DNA from: Flavobacterium sp. NG2
GTDB lineage: Bacteria; Bacteroidota; Bacteroidia; Flavobacteriales; Flavobacteriaceae
Assembly: GCF_034119845.1 (NCBI RefSeq)
Contig: NZ_CP139420.1
Span: 1,962,001-2,026,000 of the forward strand
Length of the DNA: 64,000 nucleotides
Direction: 5' to 3'
A model generated the notes under the pieces. That model was not told the DNA's origin. It saw nothing but the letters and a program-made list of their open reading frames with translations, and ran no database searches. The translations under genes and the position numbers were made by a program. Positions 55,041 to 64,000 of the stretch are shown piece by piece. Positions within the stretch are counted from its first letter, which is position 1, and every line of letters begins with the position of its first letter.

Positions 55041-56231
55041 TTATCTGATAAAACTTTTTTTAATTTTATCTAAACCAACGCCTAAAGTTTCCTGTGCAAT
55101 CGCATCCAGTAAAGATTCTTCTCCTTTAAAATGGAAGGTAGTTTGGATGTGTTGCATGGTTTCGTTAGGTTTTAAAGCCGCAGCAGGAGACGAAGATTCT
55201 AATTCATAAAAAGGTCCTAAAGGTGGTGCTCCTGGTTCTGGCGAACCATCATTATAAGCATTAATGACATCACCAGCATAGGGTTCTTCTTGGTATTCCC
55301 AAGCCGAATTAACATAGCCATTTGGTGCTTCTTGTATGTTGTACGTCAATAAAGTCAAAACTTTTCCTTGAGCGTCATAACTACCCGCAATTCCTTTGGA
55401 ACGTTTTGGATTGATTCCTATTTTAGCGCGGTGGGTTCCGTCTCCTTTTAGAAACAAAACATCTTCTTCGACTTTTAAATAATTAGCAGGTACTTTTCCG
55501 AAATAAGTATCATTTACTTTTAGTCCAAAATCAGCCTCATTACCTTCTTTAAACGGGATGACAACTGTTGTGTCAGGGGATGGTTTGTACATGCCTAACA
55601 TCCAAATCGAAGGCAAACCTGTTTCGGCTACCCAAGGGGTATTTCCAATATTAGTAATTTGATTGTCGGTTTGATAGGCTACAAATTCTACTTTTTTGTC
55701 GATAGTAGAATTGATAATCGATTCGATTTCTGTTTTTTCTAAAATGCTAATGCCTCTGCTGATGCCCATTTGGAAAACCGTTCCACTTTTATTAGTTAAT
55801 TGGCAACTGTGTTTAAATTGCGCACTGGTTTCTGTTTTTGAGATTAGTTCAAAAGCATCGGTATCAATAACGGCTGGAGTCTTCCAGTTTGAAAATTCAA
55901 AAGTATCTTCGGGTTTAAAAAAGATGGAATATTGTCCTCCTTCTGGCCCGAGCCAAAATCGCTCTTCACCACCGAAAATATAAATCTGAGATTCAATTTT
56001 TCCTTTTTTCTCTTCTTCTGTCAAAAAGCCTTTTTCAATCACTTTTCGGTTAATCCACCCAAAACTAGTTCCATTATCATAATCAGTTGTACTGGTCATC
56101 AAACGGGCTTGGTATTTAGGGGCAATGGCTACAGCACTATTTCCTTGTTTTAAAACGATAACATCTGTATACTCGTTAAGAAAGTTGAGGTCATTAAGAA
56201 AATCGCCTTCTTTTTTAATTGACTTTTCCAT
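55041..56231 (-). CDS. DUF6786-like protein (mutarotase-type beta-sandwich), function unknown
   Basis: 396 aa without an obvious signal peptide (the start MEKSIKKEGDFLNDLNFLNE is polar). The segment GGEERFWLGPEGGQYSIFF and overall beta-rich pattern match a family I recall as DUF6786, whose fold resembles galactose mutarotases; this name is from memory. No catalytic residues can be pointed out. It is encoded 259 bases downstream of a sulfatase on the same strand, with a repeat in between. A cytosolic role in handling a monosaccharide or its derivative is possible. Confidence 0.6.
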   Translation of the reverse strand: MEKSIKKEGDFLNDLNFLNEYTDVIVLKQGNSAVAIAPKYQARLMTSTTDYDNGTSFGWINRKVIEKGFLTEEEKKGKIESQIYIFGGEERFWLGPEGGQYSIFFKPEDTFEFSNWKTPAVIDTDAFELISKTETSAQFKHSCQLTNKSGTVFQMGISRGISILEKTEIESIINSTIDKKVEFVAYQTDNQITNIGNTPWVAETGLPSIWMLGMYKPSPDTTVVIPFKEGNEADFGLKVNDTYFGKVPANYLKVEEDVLFLKGDGTHRAKIGINPKRSKGIAGSYDAQGKVLTLLTYNIQEAPNGYVNSAWEYQEEPYAGDVINAYNDGSPEPGAPPLGPFYELESSSPAAALKPNETMQHIQTTFHFKGEESLLDAIAQETLGVGLDKIKKSFIR

Positions 56232-56282
56232 GGAATATTGAGTTATTTTTATATTAATTTAAAGGTGGTTTTAAAATTTTAG

Positions 56283-56412
56283 CCACAGATTAAAAGAATT
56301 TACACAGATTAATCCTTTCAATCTTTTAATTCTATCTAATTCTTTTAAAAATCTGCGGAAATCTGCGTGAAAAAATATTGCACGCAGATTTAGCAGATTT
56401 TTGCTGATAATA
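56283..56412. repeat. Dispersed CAGATT-type intergenic repeat, copy 2
   Basis: Several CAGATT/AATCTG units, including a perfect hairpin ATCTGCGTG (56361-56369) with CACGCAGAT (56381-56389). It is related to the stretch at 22427-22460. It lies between the sulfatase and DUF6786-like genes, both on the minus strand. Noncoding. The hairpin could end or process the transcript, but it lacks a clean T tail. Confidence 0.5.
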
Positions 56413-56490
56413 ATTTAGATTTTAATCTAAATTAAAGTTAGCACCTCTTTGTGAAAGTTCGAAAAATTTCTTGCAATTTTAGGCTTGTTT

Positions 56491-57978
56491 TTATTTCTTA
56501 GGACTAGAAAATGTTATCGGATTCCACTCAGGGATTCCTTTTTCAGCTAATTGTTTGTTATAACGAACATGCAATGGGTGTTCTTTAATCTTAGAACGGT
56601 TTTCATTAACCATCAACGGTATAGATTCGTCCCACCAATTGCTGTAAGGTGTTTTAAATGTAGCGACAACCTCAGGATGTAATTTAAATAGGTTTTTTGT
56701 TTCACCTGGATCGTTCTCGATATCGTATAATTCGTCATTGTTTACAAATCTCCATTTTTGATTTCGAACAGCAAATTTATCGTATTTAGCTTCGTCAATT
56801 TTACCTGAATCCCAACGACCACAGTGGGTAAAAAGCAATCGGTCATCCCATTTTGTTTTAGGGTTTTCTAATAAAGGTAGTAATGAGCGTCCTTCAAGCG
56901 GTTGCATTTTTTTAGGCAACTGCGCACCAGTTAAGTCCACAAAGGTTTGGTAAATATCAATTTGTGCTGTTAGTTGATTAATATCTACACCTTCTGATAG
57001 CTTTCCTTTCCAATACCAAAAGAAAGGGACGTGATTTCCGCCTTCATAAGGAGAATTTTTACCTCCTTTTAGACCGGCATTGTAGTGACTCACTTTTTTA
57101 CCATTTAACGTACCTGATAGGTGCGTTGCTCCGTTATCCGTGGTAAAAATCACCAAGGTATTGTCAAGGGCTTTCCATTCGATTAATTTTTGCATCAATA
57201 CCCCAAAATTATCATCGATATTTTCAATCATGCCGTACCTACCAGCCGTACTTTCATCATAACCTAATTCTAAAAAGCGTTTTTTATAAGCTTCTGGTGC
57301 CACCAATGGTGCATGCGGAGCATTTAAAGCTATATAGGTGAAATAGGATTTCTTAGCATCAATTTGTTTTTTAGTCCATTCCAGTGCTGCATTGAAGAAA
57401 ACATCGGTACAAAAACCTTTGGTTTGTACAATGGTTTGGTTGTGTAATAAAACATTGTCAAAATACACATTATCTTTATTAGGAGGGAAATCACCTAAAG
57501 TTACTTGCCCAATACCGCCAGAGCCGTGTATTAAAACTTCGTCAAATCCACGGTTTTGAGGAAGGTATTCGTCTGCATCTCCTAAATGCCATTTTCCAAA
57601 GATTCCTGTTTTGTATTTTGCTGATTGCAAGGCTTGAGGCAATGTAAAAATATCCAAAGCCATTCTCTCCCGTTCTAAAATAGTATGTGTCACACCTACT
57701 CTAAATTCATGGCGTCCGCTCATGATGGCAGCACGTGTTGGCGCACAGGTAGGACTTACATGGTATTCAGTAAATCGGGTGGATTTAGTGTAGAATTTAT
57801 CTATGTTAGGGGTATTAACAACTTTGTTTCCCATACAAGATAAGTCGCCCATTCCTTGGTCATCGGTCATTACAAAAATAATGTTAGGACGACTGTTGGT
57901 TAGTTTTTTGATTTGTGCCTGATTAGTATTGGTAAAAATAATGCTAAGTAAAAAAAGCAGTTTTAAATTGTATTTCAT
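56491..57978 (-). CDS. S1-family sulfatase, secreted
   Basis: 495 aa with a signal peptide (cleaved near NQAQ, residue 22). The formylglycine site is CAPTR at 78-82 (C-x-P-S/T-x-R type), within SPTCAPTRAAIMSG. Metal ligands lie in MTDDQG (about 38-43) and TTDNGA. Length and motifs are those of arylsulfatase-like polysaccharide sulfatases. It differs from the two sulfatases at the left end (1-1143 and 4719-6275), so the locus can probably remove sulfate from at least two positions. CAAAAGTA at 58019-58026 (TACTTTTG on the minus strand) is a candidate -7 element 41 bases before the start. Confidence 0.88.
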   Translation of the reverse strand: MKYNLKLLFLLSIIFTNTNQAQIKKLTNSRPNIIFVMTDDQGMGDLSCMGNKVVNTPNIDKFYTKSTRFTEYHVSPTCAPTRAAIMSGRHEFRVGVTHTILERERMALDIFTLPQALQSAKYKTGIFGKWHLGDADEYLPQNRGFDEVLIHGSGGIGQVTLGDFPPNKDNVYFDNVLLHNQTIVQTKGFCTDVFFNAALEWTKKQIDAKKSYFTYIALNAPHAPLVAPEAYKKRFLELGYDESTAGRYGMIENIDDNFGVLMQKLIEWKALDNTLVIFTTDNGATHLSGTLNGKKVSHYNAGLKGGKNSPYEGGNHVPFFWYWKGKLSEGVDINQLTAQIDIYQTFVDLTGAQLPKKMQPLEGRSLLPLLENPKTKWDDRLLFTHCGRWDSGKIDEAKYDKFAVRNQKWRFVNNDELYDIENDPGETKNLFKLHPEVVATFKTPYSNWWDESIPLMVNENRSKIKEHPLHVRYNKQLAEKGIPEWNPITFSSPKK

Positions 57979-58431
57979 TTTTAGTTTTTGAATAGTTTGT
58001 GTTAGGAATTATATATTCCAAAAGTATTTAACTATACGTCAATATGTATTCCTCAAATCGCTCATAATGTTGCTCAAAACCTTCAAAACTTTTTTATGTA
58101 AAGTTTTTAACAACTTTTTGTATTGATAAGGATAGTAATATATAATATGTATGGTGTTTTTCTTGTAAAAAATTGACTTTGATAAAGATTATCTATTTTT
58201 AGAAAATGATTCAATATTATTATAGATATGTGATAACGATATTAAGATTTTAATAAATGCATAATTTACTGAAAATGTATATCATAATTTTTACAACGTT
58301 CTGATAGTAGAATAATTTTATTTTAACTGTATAATTTAAGTAACTAGATTGATTGCGGGAGTATTTAAGTAGAATAGGTTTATTTAGAAATCTTATTAAA
58401 ATATTTTTTTTATAACATAATTAATTATGTA
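57979..58431. other. Divergent intergenic region between sulfatase and HTCS gene
   Basis: About 450 very AT-rich bases. It holds a candidate minus-strand -7 element (TACTTTTG, 58026-58019) for the sulfatase. No open frame or further repeat was recognised. The region is long enough to hold HTCS binding sites. Confidence 0.45.
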
Positions 58432-58439
58432 AGTTTGGT
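58432..58439 (+). promoter_or_regulatory. Promoter -7 element of the hybrid two-component gene
   Basis: TAAGTTTG fits TAnnTTTG, 87 bases before the ATG at 58526. No TTG at the usual -33 distance. Confidence 0.5.
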
Positions 58440-58525
58440 CTGCCTTTCACACAAAATTACTTCACTTTTAATAGGTTTTATAATAGTTTACTCTTAGGTT
58501 GTAATTTATTTATATAATTTTGAAT

Positions 58526-61500
58526 ATGAAATCAAAACTAATTTATCTATTCCTTTTTTTTGTTATAAGTCTTTGTGATGCTCAAGAAAAAAACTTCTTT
58601 CAGAGTAATCAACGTGTAGAGTCATTTAATAGTATTCAGGGCTTTTATCAAAACACTATTAGCAGTATTGTTTCGGATTCTAAAGGATATTTATGGATAG
58701 CCACTCCCAATGGTTTGGTTAAGTATGATGGATATTCATTTGATTATTATTACCATAATCATAAAGATAAAGCATCTTTACCCAATAATTACGTTTCACA
58801 TCTTTTAAATGATTCTAGTGGACGATTATGGATAGGTACAAAAGAAGGGTTATGTGTGTATTTGACAGATAAAGAGCACTTTGTGTTTGTAAAAAACACA
58901 ATAAAAAAAGAAACTTTTATAAAAGAAGATCGTCAAAAACGCATTTGGGTTGGTAATGACTCTGGTCTTACTATTTACGATTCAGGTTCAGATAATTTAG
59001 AGGATATTGATAAACTGGCTGAAATTAATTTAGGTATAGTATTCAAAGGAAGTCCAATTGCAGACATAGAATTTCTTTCAAGCACAGAATTATTAGTAGC
59101 GACTGCATTTAAAATTTATAAAGTAACTTTTAATGATAAAGCAAATTATTCAGTTAAGGTTTCAGAATTAAAATTTGATCTAGATAGTTCTAAAATAAAA
59201 AAAATTAAAAAGGCAGGTAATTCTATATGGATAGGGACTACTGCAGGATTATATCAAACTTTTTATGAAAATAATAAGTTAATAACTTTAGCAAAATACT
59301 TAGATACTAACCAGGAAAATGGGAACAGAAAATGCGAAATCATATCGTTATATTTCGATAAAGATAAAAATTTATGGATAGGAACTAAACAAAACGGAGT
59401 TTTTAAATACGATACTAAAAAAGAGATTTTTGCTGCTTTTAGATACGACTCTAAATATAAAAATGGGTTAACCAGTAACAGGGTAAATTGTTTTTATGAA
59501 GATGCTTTTGGAGTAATTTGGATTGGGACAGCACAAGGGGGGCTAAATAAATTTGATAAAAATCAAAAACCCTTTCAAAATTTTGCACATAATCCCTATG
59601 ATAATCAATCGCTATCAAGCAATTTGATTACTGATATTACAGAAGATAACAAAGGAAGGATTTGGTTTTCGTTCTTTGAAAGTAGTATTTGTAGAACACA
59701 AGAAAAGCTAAACCTTAATTCGGGCAATCAAATACGTTTTGATAGACTTCAAAATGAGTTGAGTAAACTAAAAAACCAATGGGTTTTACGTCTTTTTCAA
59801 GATTTGAAGGGGTATTGGTGGATTAGTACTAATGAAGGACTTTATTTATTTGACGAAGCGTCAAATAAATTAGTTCCTGTACGCCTAACAGTGAATGGGA
59901 AAACGGTTGATAATGTGTTTAACAGAGTGATTCAACAAATTGATTCCAATCAAATCATATTAGGAGGAGCACATGTTTTATTGTTAAATAATCCTTGGGC
60001 TGCTATTTTAAACAATTTACCAGTTGAAGTTAATGGTAGTTTATATAATTTAATCAAAGACAGTCAGATTAATGATTTTGTAAAGGATAGTTTAGGGAAT
60101 TATTGGTTTGCTACTACTAATGGACTTTTTAGAATCATAAACAGAAAAGGACAGTGGATAATGAAAAATCATCTCACCACTAGTTCAAAAAACAATCAAT
60201 TGAAATTAAGTCACAATCATATTTTTTCAATTCATGTAAGTCCTAATAAAAAAGTATGGTTAGGAACTTTTGGGGGAGGGCTAATGAAAATTGATTTAAA
60301 TTCTTTTGGTGAACCTCAAGTTTTAAAAAGTTATCATAGAGAAGATGGACTTCGAGATGAGGCGGTATACGGTATCTTAGAAGATAGTCAAGGACAGTTG
60401 TGGTTGAGTACGGATATGGGAATTTGCTGTTTTAACCCTGCTAAAGAAACGTTTAATTTTTATGATGTTAACAATGGAATCTTAAGTAATAATTTTAGAC
60501 AGTCGGCTTTTCTAAAAACTAAAAACGGAACCATACTTATGGGAGGAGTTGATGGTTTAACCATTTTTGACCCAAAACAAATAAAAAAGAATGGTTTTGC
60601 TCCCAAAGTGCTGATATCTAGGTTAAAAATAAATAACCAGCCCGTTGTTGCAGGAAAAAAAATTGATAATGATGTCATTCTTGAACAGTCCATTTCAGAT
60701 ACCAAAAAGCTAGTAATTGGACATAATAATAGGAATATATCATTAGATATTATAGTACAGCATAGCGCAACTCCCAATAAAAATAGAATCGCTTATAAGT
60801 TAGAAGGTGTCAATAAAGATTGGATTGAAGTTGATGGAGGGAAAACAACAGCGACCTATACTAATTTAAGTCCAGGAACGTATAAGTTTCTATATAAAGG
60901 AACAAATGGTGATGGTGTTTGGACTGCCAATATTGAAGATTTTACAATAAAGGTTTTAGCTCCTTGGTATTTAAGATGGTGGAGCGTAACCCTCTGGTTA
61001 TTATTAATCGGATGTGCAATATATGCCGTTTTTAAATATTTAGTGCAATTAGAAAAATTAAATCAAGAGCTTAAGTTTGAACAATTAGATAAATCAAGAG
61101 TTCAGGAAATGAATCAAGCCAGATTGCGATTTTTTACTAATATATCTCATGATTTTAAAACTCCGCTTTCATTGATTATTGGACCACTAGAAAAAATTGC
61201 GGAGAAAAATGAATCATTAGAGAATCAAAAGTATTTTTCTATAATTAATAATAATATTTCTAGACTTCAACGATTAATAGATCAATTGATTTCTTATCGA
61301 AAAGCAGAGACTGGAAACCTTGAATTAAATTATTCAAAAACAACATTAGGTGATTTTATTTATCCTTTAATTGAATCTTTTGAAGAGTATGGGCAAAAAA
61401 CACTTCTTAATTTTTACTATAAAGTTGATGAACCCAACAAAGTTATTTCTTTAGATATTGATAAAACAGAGAGAATCATTCTGAATTTATTTTCAAATGC

Positions 61501-62674
61501 GGTTAAATATTCTGATTCCAATAGAGAAGTAAGTATTGAAGCTGGATTTATAAAGAATCAAGCGAGTGCTGAAGAATCTCTTTTTATCCAAGTGACCAAT
61601 ACTAGTTTAGGTATTCCACCAGACAAAATCGAAAAAATATTCGACCGTTTTTACCGTGGTGTTGATGAAAAAAATGATTGGAATGGAACAGGAATTGGTT
61701 TGGCGCTTTGTAAATCCTTGACTGATTTGATGGAAGGAACCATAACGGTGACCAGTGATCCTGATAAAAAAACCGTTTTTAGAATCACCCTACCAATCAC
61801 GGATAAAGGGGAGTATGTTAGAGAGGATGACATGAATAAGTATCTTAAAATTGCTACTGATTGGTTGCCTATCGAGTTAGATGAGATTCCAGATCATCAA
61901 AATCAGTTATTAGATAAATCACGCCCTACAATATTAGTAGTTGATGACGAACAAGATATTCGCTCGTTTTTGTTTGAAGCCTTTAAAAACGATTATAATG
62001 TGGTGCTGGCTGTTGATGGTGAAGATGGATTGAAAAAATTAAATGAAAATCCTCCTCATTTAGTAATCAGTGATGTTATGATGCCTAAATTAAATGGATA
62101 TGAATTATGCGAAGAAATTAAATCCAATTTAGAATTTTGTCATATTCCGATTATTTTATTGACTGCTATTGGTGATGATGTCAAAAAAATTGAAGGCCTA
62201 GAATTGGGTGCTGATGATTATATTGTAAAACCTTTTTCAATCAAGTATCTTGAGGTTAGAGTAAAAAAATTATTAGAAAATAAACAACGAGTTTTAGAAT
62301 ATTATTCCAGAAATAGTTTCTTACCAAAAGAATCTTTAATAAGCTCGGTTAAAGACCAACATTTTTTGGAAAAAATAAATATAGCGATAGAAAAAAACAT
62401 GTCCAATTCTGCATTTGGAGTCGAAGAATTAGCGGCAGAGATTTGTATGAGTACGTCTCATTTTTATAGAAAATTAAAAGAACTCACAGGACAAGCTCCC
62501 AATGTCTATCTTAGAAATTTCCGTATTCAAAAGGCTGCGGAATTATTATCAGAAAACAAAAAATTAACAGCAGCTGAAATAATGTACGAAATAGGGATTG
62601 AATCAAAGTCTTATTTCTCTTCGGCATTCAAAAAAATTCACGGTGTTTCTCCTTCAGAGTTCATAAAAAAATAA
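58526..62674 (+). CDS. Hybrid two-component system sensor/regulator (HTCS)
   Basis: 1382 aa from the ATG at 58526 (an in-frame TTG at 58520 is unlikely). A signal peptide is followed by two Reg_prop propellers (about 40-730, repeats such as DSKGYLWIATPNGLVKYDG and DKNLWIGTKQNGVFKYD), a Y_Y_Y domain (about 742-808), a membrane span (about 813-838), HisKA with ISHDFKTPLSL (His about 875), HATPase (about 985-1090, with N box FSNAVKYS and GTGIGLAL), a receiver domain (about 1134-1248, phospho-Asp about 1183 in VISDVMM) and an AraC HTH (about 1282-1382). The propellers sense an oligosaccharide in the periplasm and the AraC part activates PUL operons. Likely targets are the divergent sulfatase operon and the other GH operons that lack their own regulator. 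Confidence 0.95.
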   Translation: MKSKLIYLFLFFVISLCDAQEKNFFQSNQRVESFNSIQGFYQNTISSIVSDSKGYLWIATPNGLVKYDGYSFDYYYHNHKDKASLPNNYVSHLLNDSSGRLWIGTKEGLCVYLTDKEHFVFVKNTIKKETFIKEDRQKRIWVGNDSGLTIYDSGSDNLEDIDKLAEINLGIVFKGSPIADIEFLSSTELLVATAFKIYKVTFNDKANYSVKVSELKFDLDSSKIKKIKKAGNSIWIGTTAGLYQTFYENNKLITLAKYLDTNQENGNRKCEIISLYFDKDKNLWIGTKQNGVFKYDTKKEIFAAFRYDSKYKNGLTSNRVNCFYEDAFGVIWIGTAQGGLNKFDKNQKPFQNFAHNPYDNQSLSSNLITDITEDNKGRIWFSFFESSICRTQEKLNLNSGNQIRFDRLQNELSKLKNQWVLRLFQDLKGYWWISTNEGLYLFDEASNKLVPVRLTVNGKTVDNVFNRVIQQIDSNQIILGGAHVLLLNNPWAAILNNLPVEVNGSLYNLIKDSQINDFVKDSLGNYWFATTNGLFRIINRKGQWIMKNHLTTSSKNNQLKLSHNHIFSIHVSPNKKVWLGTFGGGLMKIDLNSFGEPQVLKSYHREDGLRDEAVYGILEDSQGQLWLSTDMGICCFNPAKETFNFYDVNNGILSNNFRQSAFLKTKNGTILMGGVDGLTIFDPKQIKKNGFAPKVLISRLKINNQPVVAGKKIDNDVILEQSISDTKKLVIGHNNRNISLDIIVQHSATPNKNRIAYKLEGVNKDWIEVDGGKTTATYTNLSPGTYKFLYKGTNGDGVWTANIEDFTIKVLAPWYLRWWSVTLWLLLIGCAIYAVFKYLVQLEKLNQELKFEQLDKSRVQEMNQARLRFFTNISHDFKTPLSLIIGPLEKIAEKNESLENQKYFSIINNNISRLQRLIDQLISYRKAETGNLELNYSKTTLGDFIYPLIESFEEYGQKTLLNFYYKVDEPNKVISLDIDKTERIILNLFSNAVKYSDSNREVSIEAGFIKNQASAEESLFIQVTNTSLGIPPDKIEKIFDRFYRGVDEKNDWNGTGIGLALCKSLTDLMEGTITVTSDPDKKTVFRITLPITDKGEYVREDDMNKYLKIATDWLPIELDEIPDHQNQLLDKSRPTILVVDDEQDIRSFLFEAFKNDYNVVLAVDGEDGLKKLNENPPHLVISDVMMPKLNGYELCEEIKSNLEFCHIPIILLTAIGDDVKKIEGLELGADDYIVKPFSIKYLEVRVKKLLENKQRVLEYYSRNSFLPKESLISSVKDQHFLEKINIAIEKNMSNSAFGVEELAAEICMSTSHFYRKLKELTGQAPNVYLRNFRIQKAAELLSENKKLTAAEIMYEIGIESKSYFSSAFKKIHGVSPSEFIKK

Positions 62675-62760
62675 TGAACGATTTGAGCAAAAGGCTCACA
62701 AAATCCCTTTAAAATAAGAGAATCTTGTTTCTCTAATCAATCTGATTGAATTCAGCAATA

Positions 62761-62787
62761 AAAAAGCATGACGTGAGCATGCTTTTT
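62761..62787 (+). terminator. Terminator of the HTCS gene
   Basis: AAAAAGCATG (62761-62770) pairs with CATGCTTTTT (62778-62787), loop 7, more T after. It is 87 bases past the stop. A smaller GAGC/GCTC hairpin lies at about 62683. Confidence 0.82.
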
Positions 62788-62848
62788 TGTTTGTTGTGGT
62801 TGCATATTTGTATATGTTCTGGTTTTGAGTTTCAATACATTAAAATAA

Positions 62849-63379
62849 AAGCTTTGGGTGAATTTATTTCGCCTGAAACTAAAGTATACAGATTTGGCTA
62901 CCGTAGCGGGTTATGTTGATGATTGTGGTTGGAAAGTGTACCAATATGATGCACCTTGGGAGCAATTGGCGAAAGCCATCAAAGCGGGAAATCCACACGC
63001 TCCTATTGGCTTTAGCCAAAATATATTTCCAAATTTAACCCCTTTTAGTGACCTTGTAGTATCAGATGGATCAGGTAGAATACCAGAAATCCAACCTGAT
63101 TTTTTGTTTGAAAAAGGCGGACAATTAGAAGGACAACATCCTGTCAGCTGGTTTTATATGGACGGCTGGTCAAGTAGAACAGGAAATGGCGTTTTTACAG
63201 CCAAACCAAAATTTTCGGCTGAACAATATATCGAGATTTTTAAAAATGCAGCCAAAGCCAAAATGCTAATAACCATCAATTTAGCCATGACTCCAGATGT
63301 AACAACGGAACATCCTTTTTTTAATCCTGAGTGCATTGAAATCATGAAAAAGGTACGCAAAGTGATAAAAGGATATTAA
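62849..63379 (+). pseudogene. N-terminally truncated fragment of a putative glycosidase
   Basis: An open frame of about 175 codons starts right after a stop (62846) and an earlier terminator, with a GTG at 62858. The translation begins abruptly inside a folded domain (KYTDLATVAGYVDDCGWKVY) and ends cleanly with MKKVRKVIKGY at 63379. It has no signal peptide, although neighbours of this kind are secreted. The text (YQYDAPWEQLAKAIKAGNP, SWFYMDGWSS, INLAMTPDV) looks like the C-terminal half of a TIM-barrel enzyme of the broad fucosidase/galactosidase type, but I cannot name the family. It is probably the remainder of a gene cut by a deletion joining at about 62850. A gene encoding another putative glycosidase starts 29 bases later. 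Confidence 0.65.
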
Positions 63380-63408
63380 AATGGAAAACACCCATAACAA
63401 TAACAAAA

Positions 63409-64000
63409 ATGAAAAAAAAAAAAGTTCTGATAACGCTATTATTCTGTGTGATTTTCACAGGATTTAACGCTGCTGTTTCACAAACATTATATAAAAATAG
63501 TGATGGAAGTACATTTGTGGCCAAAGATTTTTATCCAAAATTTAGTTGGGAAACAACGCCGCAGTATTTTATGTTTCAAGATTTGAGGCGTTTGCTAACA
63601 CCTGACGAAGTTGCATTTATTGCACCTCGCACTGATTTTATTTGTATCGAAAAATCACATGCAAAAGGACAATTAGGAGCTGCTGAATTAGGGGCTAAAG
63701 CAGAAGCTAAAGCGTTTAAAAAAGCAAATCCGAATATTAAAGTGCTGTTTTATTTTAACGCTGCCTATGCTTGGACCTATACATCGTACACCAAAGATTT
63801 TTCTGAGAAAGGCTTAAGTAAACACCCTGAACTAAAAAAGTTTTTGATTACTAATGCAAAAACAGGAAAGTTAGCAGAACACTTTGGCGCTTATTGTTAT
63901 GATTTATTAAATCCTGAATTCCGTGACTGGTGGGTGGAAACGGTTGCCAAAGGAGTAAGAGAATCAGGTTGTGATGGGGTCTTTATCGATCAAATGCATG
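63409..64000 (+). CDS. Putative glycoside hydrolase (GHL15-like), 3' truncated by window
   Basis: The ATG at 63409 starts a frame open to the window end (197 codons). A signal peptide (KKVLITLLFCVIFTGFNAAV, cleaved near VSQ) precedes a TIM-barrel-like sequence: IAPRTDFICIEKSHAK, VLFYFNAAYAW, HFGAYCYDLLNPEFRDWWVE and GCDGVFIDQMH. The alternating strands and a late FIDQM with Asp resemble hypothetical glycosyl hydrolases grouped as GHL15. The start codon is followed by twelve A (63412-63423), encoding four Lys, a tract prone to slippage. Substrate unknown; the context suggests algal polysaccharide. Confidence 0.7.
   Translation, partial: MKKKKVLITLLFCVIFTGFNAAVSQTLYKNSDGSTFVAKDFYPKFSWETTPQYFMFQDLRRLLTPDEVAFIAPRTDFICIEKSHAKGQLGAAELGAKAEAKAFKKANPNIKVLFYFNAAYAWTYTSYTKDFSEKGLSKHPELKKFLITNAKTGKLAEHFGAYCYDLLNPEFRDWWVETVAKGVRESGCDGVFIDQMH

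Overview
The window is an AT-rich stretch of a Bacteroidota chromosome, most likely a marine or alga-associated Flavobacteriaceae. Three things point there: SusC/SusD pairs, type IX secretion (T9SS) C-terminal tails, and TAnnTTTG-type promoter elements. Nearly every gene fits one task, the breakdown of a sulfated red-algal galactan of the agar/porphyran type. Diagnostic families are four GH117 (3,6-anhydro-L-galactosidase family), three GH16, a broken GH86, three GH2, three S1 sulfatases and a complete-looking 3,6-anhydrogalactose catabolic operon. No tRNA, rRNA, CRISPR array, phage gene or intact transposase was seen.

Layout. (1) 1-6275 (+): sulfatase (cut by the window start), GH16, GH28, GH117, sulfatase. 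(2) 15966-6368 (-): SusC, SusD, surface glycan-binding lipoprotein, GH86 remnant, GH16 beta-agarase-like lipoprotein, T9SS cargo protein. (3) 16377-18062 (-): a TPR/LuxR-type membrane regulator, flanked on both sides by pairs of the octamer TGTCTAGT. (4) 18537-22325 (+): GH2 and GH117. (5) 22649-30348 (+): an IclR regulator, then Zn-type dehydrogenase, KduD-like SDR, aldehyde dehydrogenase, enolase-superfamily cycloisomerase, mutarotase and a RhaT-like sugar transporter. (6) 30735-39550 (+): ECF sigma, FecR anti-sigma, STN-bearing SusC, SusD, HYR-GH16, then a 207-bp copy of the end of susD. (7) 47556-40354 (-): GH117, mannonate oxidoreductase-like SDR, UxuA, GH2, GH9-like. (8) 47677-49008 (+): an unusual membrane-anchored putative regulator. 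(9) 49327-54964 (+): GH2, beta-helix/ricin-like protein, GH117. (10) 57978-55041 (-): sulfatase and a DUF6786-like protein. (11) 58526-62674 (+): a hybrid two-component sensor/regulator. (12) The right edge has an orphan gene fragment and the start of a putative glycoside hydrolase.

Working model (inference from families). GH16 enzymes, and formerly GH86, cut the polymer at the surface. Two SusCD systems import oligosaccharides. Sulfatases remove sulfate, and GH117 and GH2 enzymes alternately remove anhydrogalactose and galactose from the non-reducing end. The RhaT-like carrier takes monosaccharide into the cytoplasm, where the dehydrogenase/cycloisomerase/oxidoreductase set converts anhydrogalactose to 2-keto-3-deoxygluconate (KDG). 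UxuA would also yield KDG. The KDG kinase and aldolase are not in this window. Five regulators of five architectures share the locus, suggesting separate control of uptake, depolymerisation and monosaccharide catabolism.

Most notable observations: three GH2+GH117 cassettes; an uncharacterised beta-helix/ricin protein inside one of them; a membrane-anchored candidate regulator with a LamG-like outer domain; the TGTCTAGT pairs; a strong IclR operator/promoter; the GH86 remnant; and a susD-end duplication whose differences are all synonymous.
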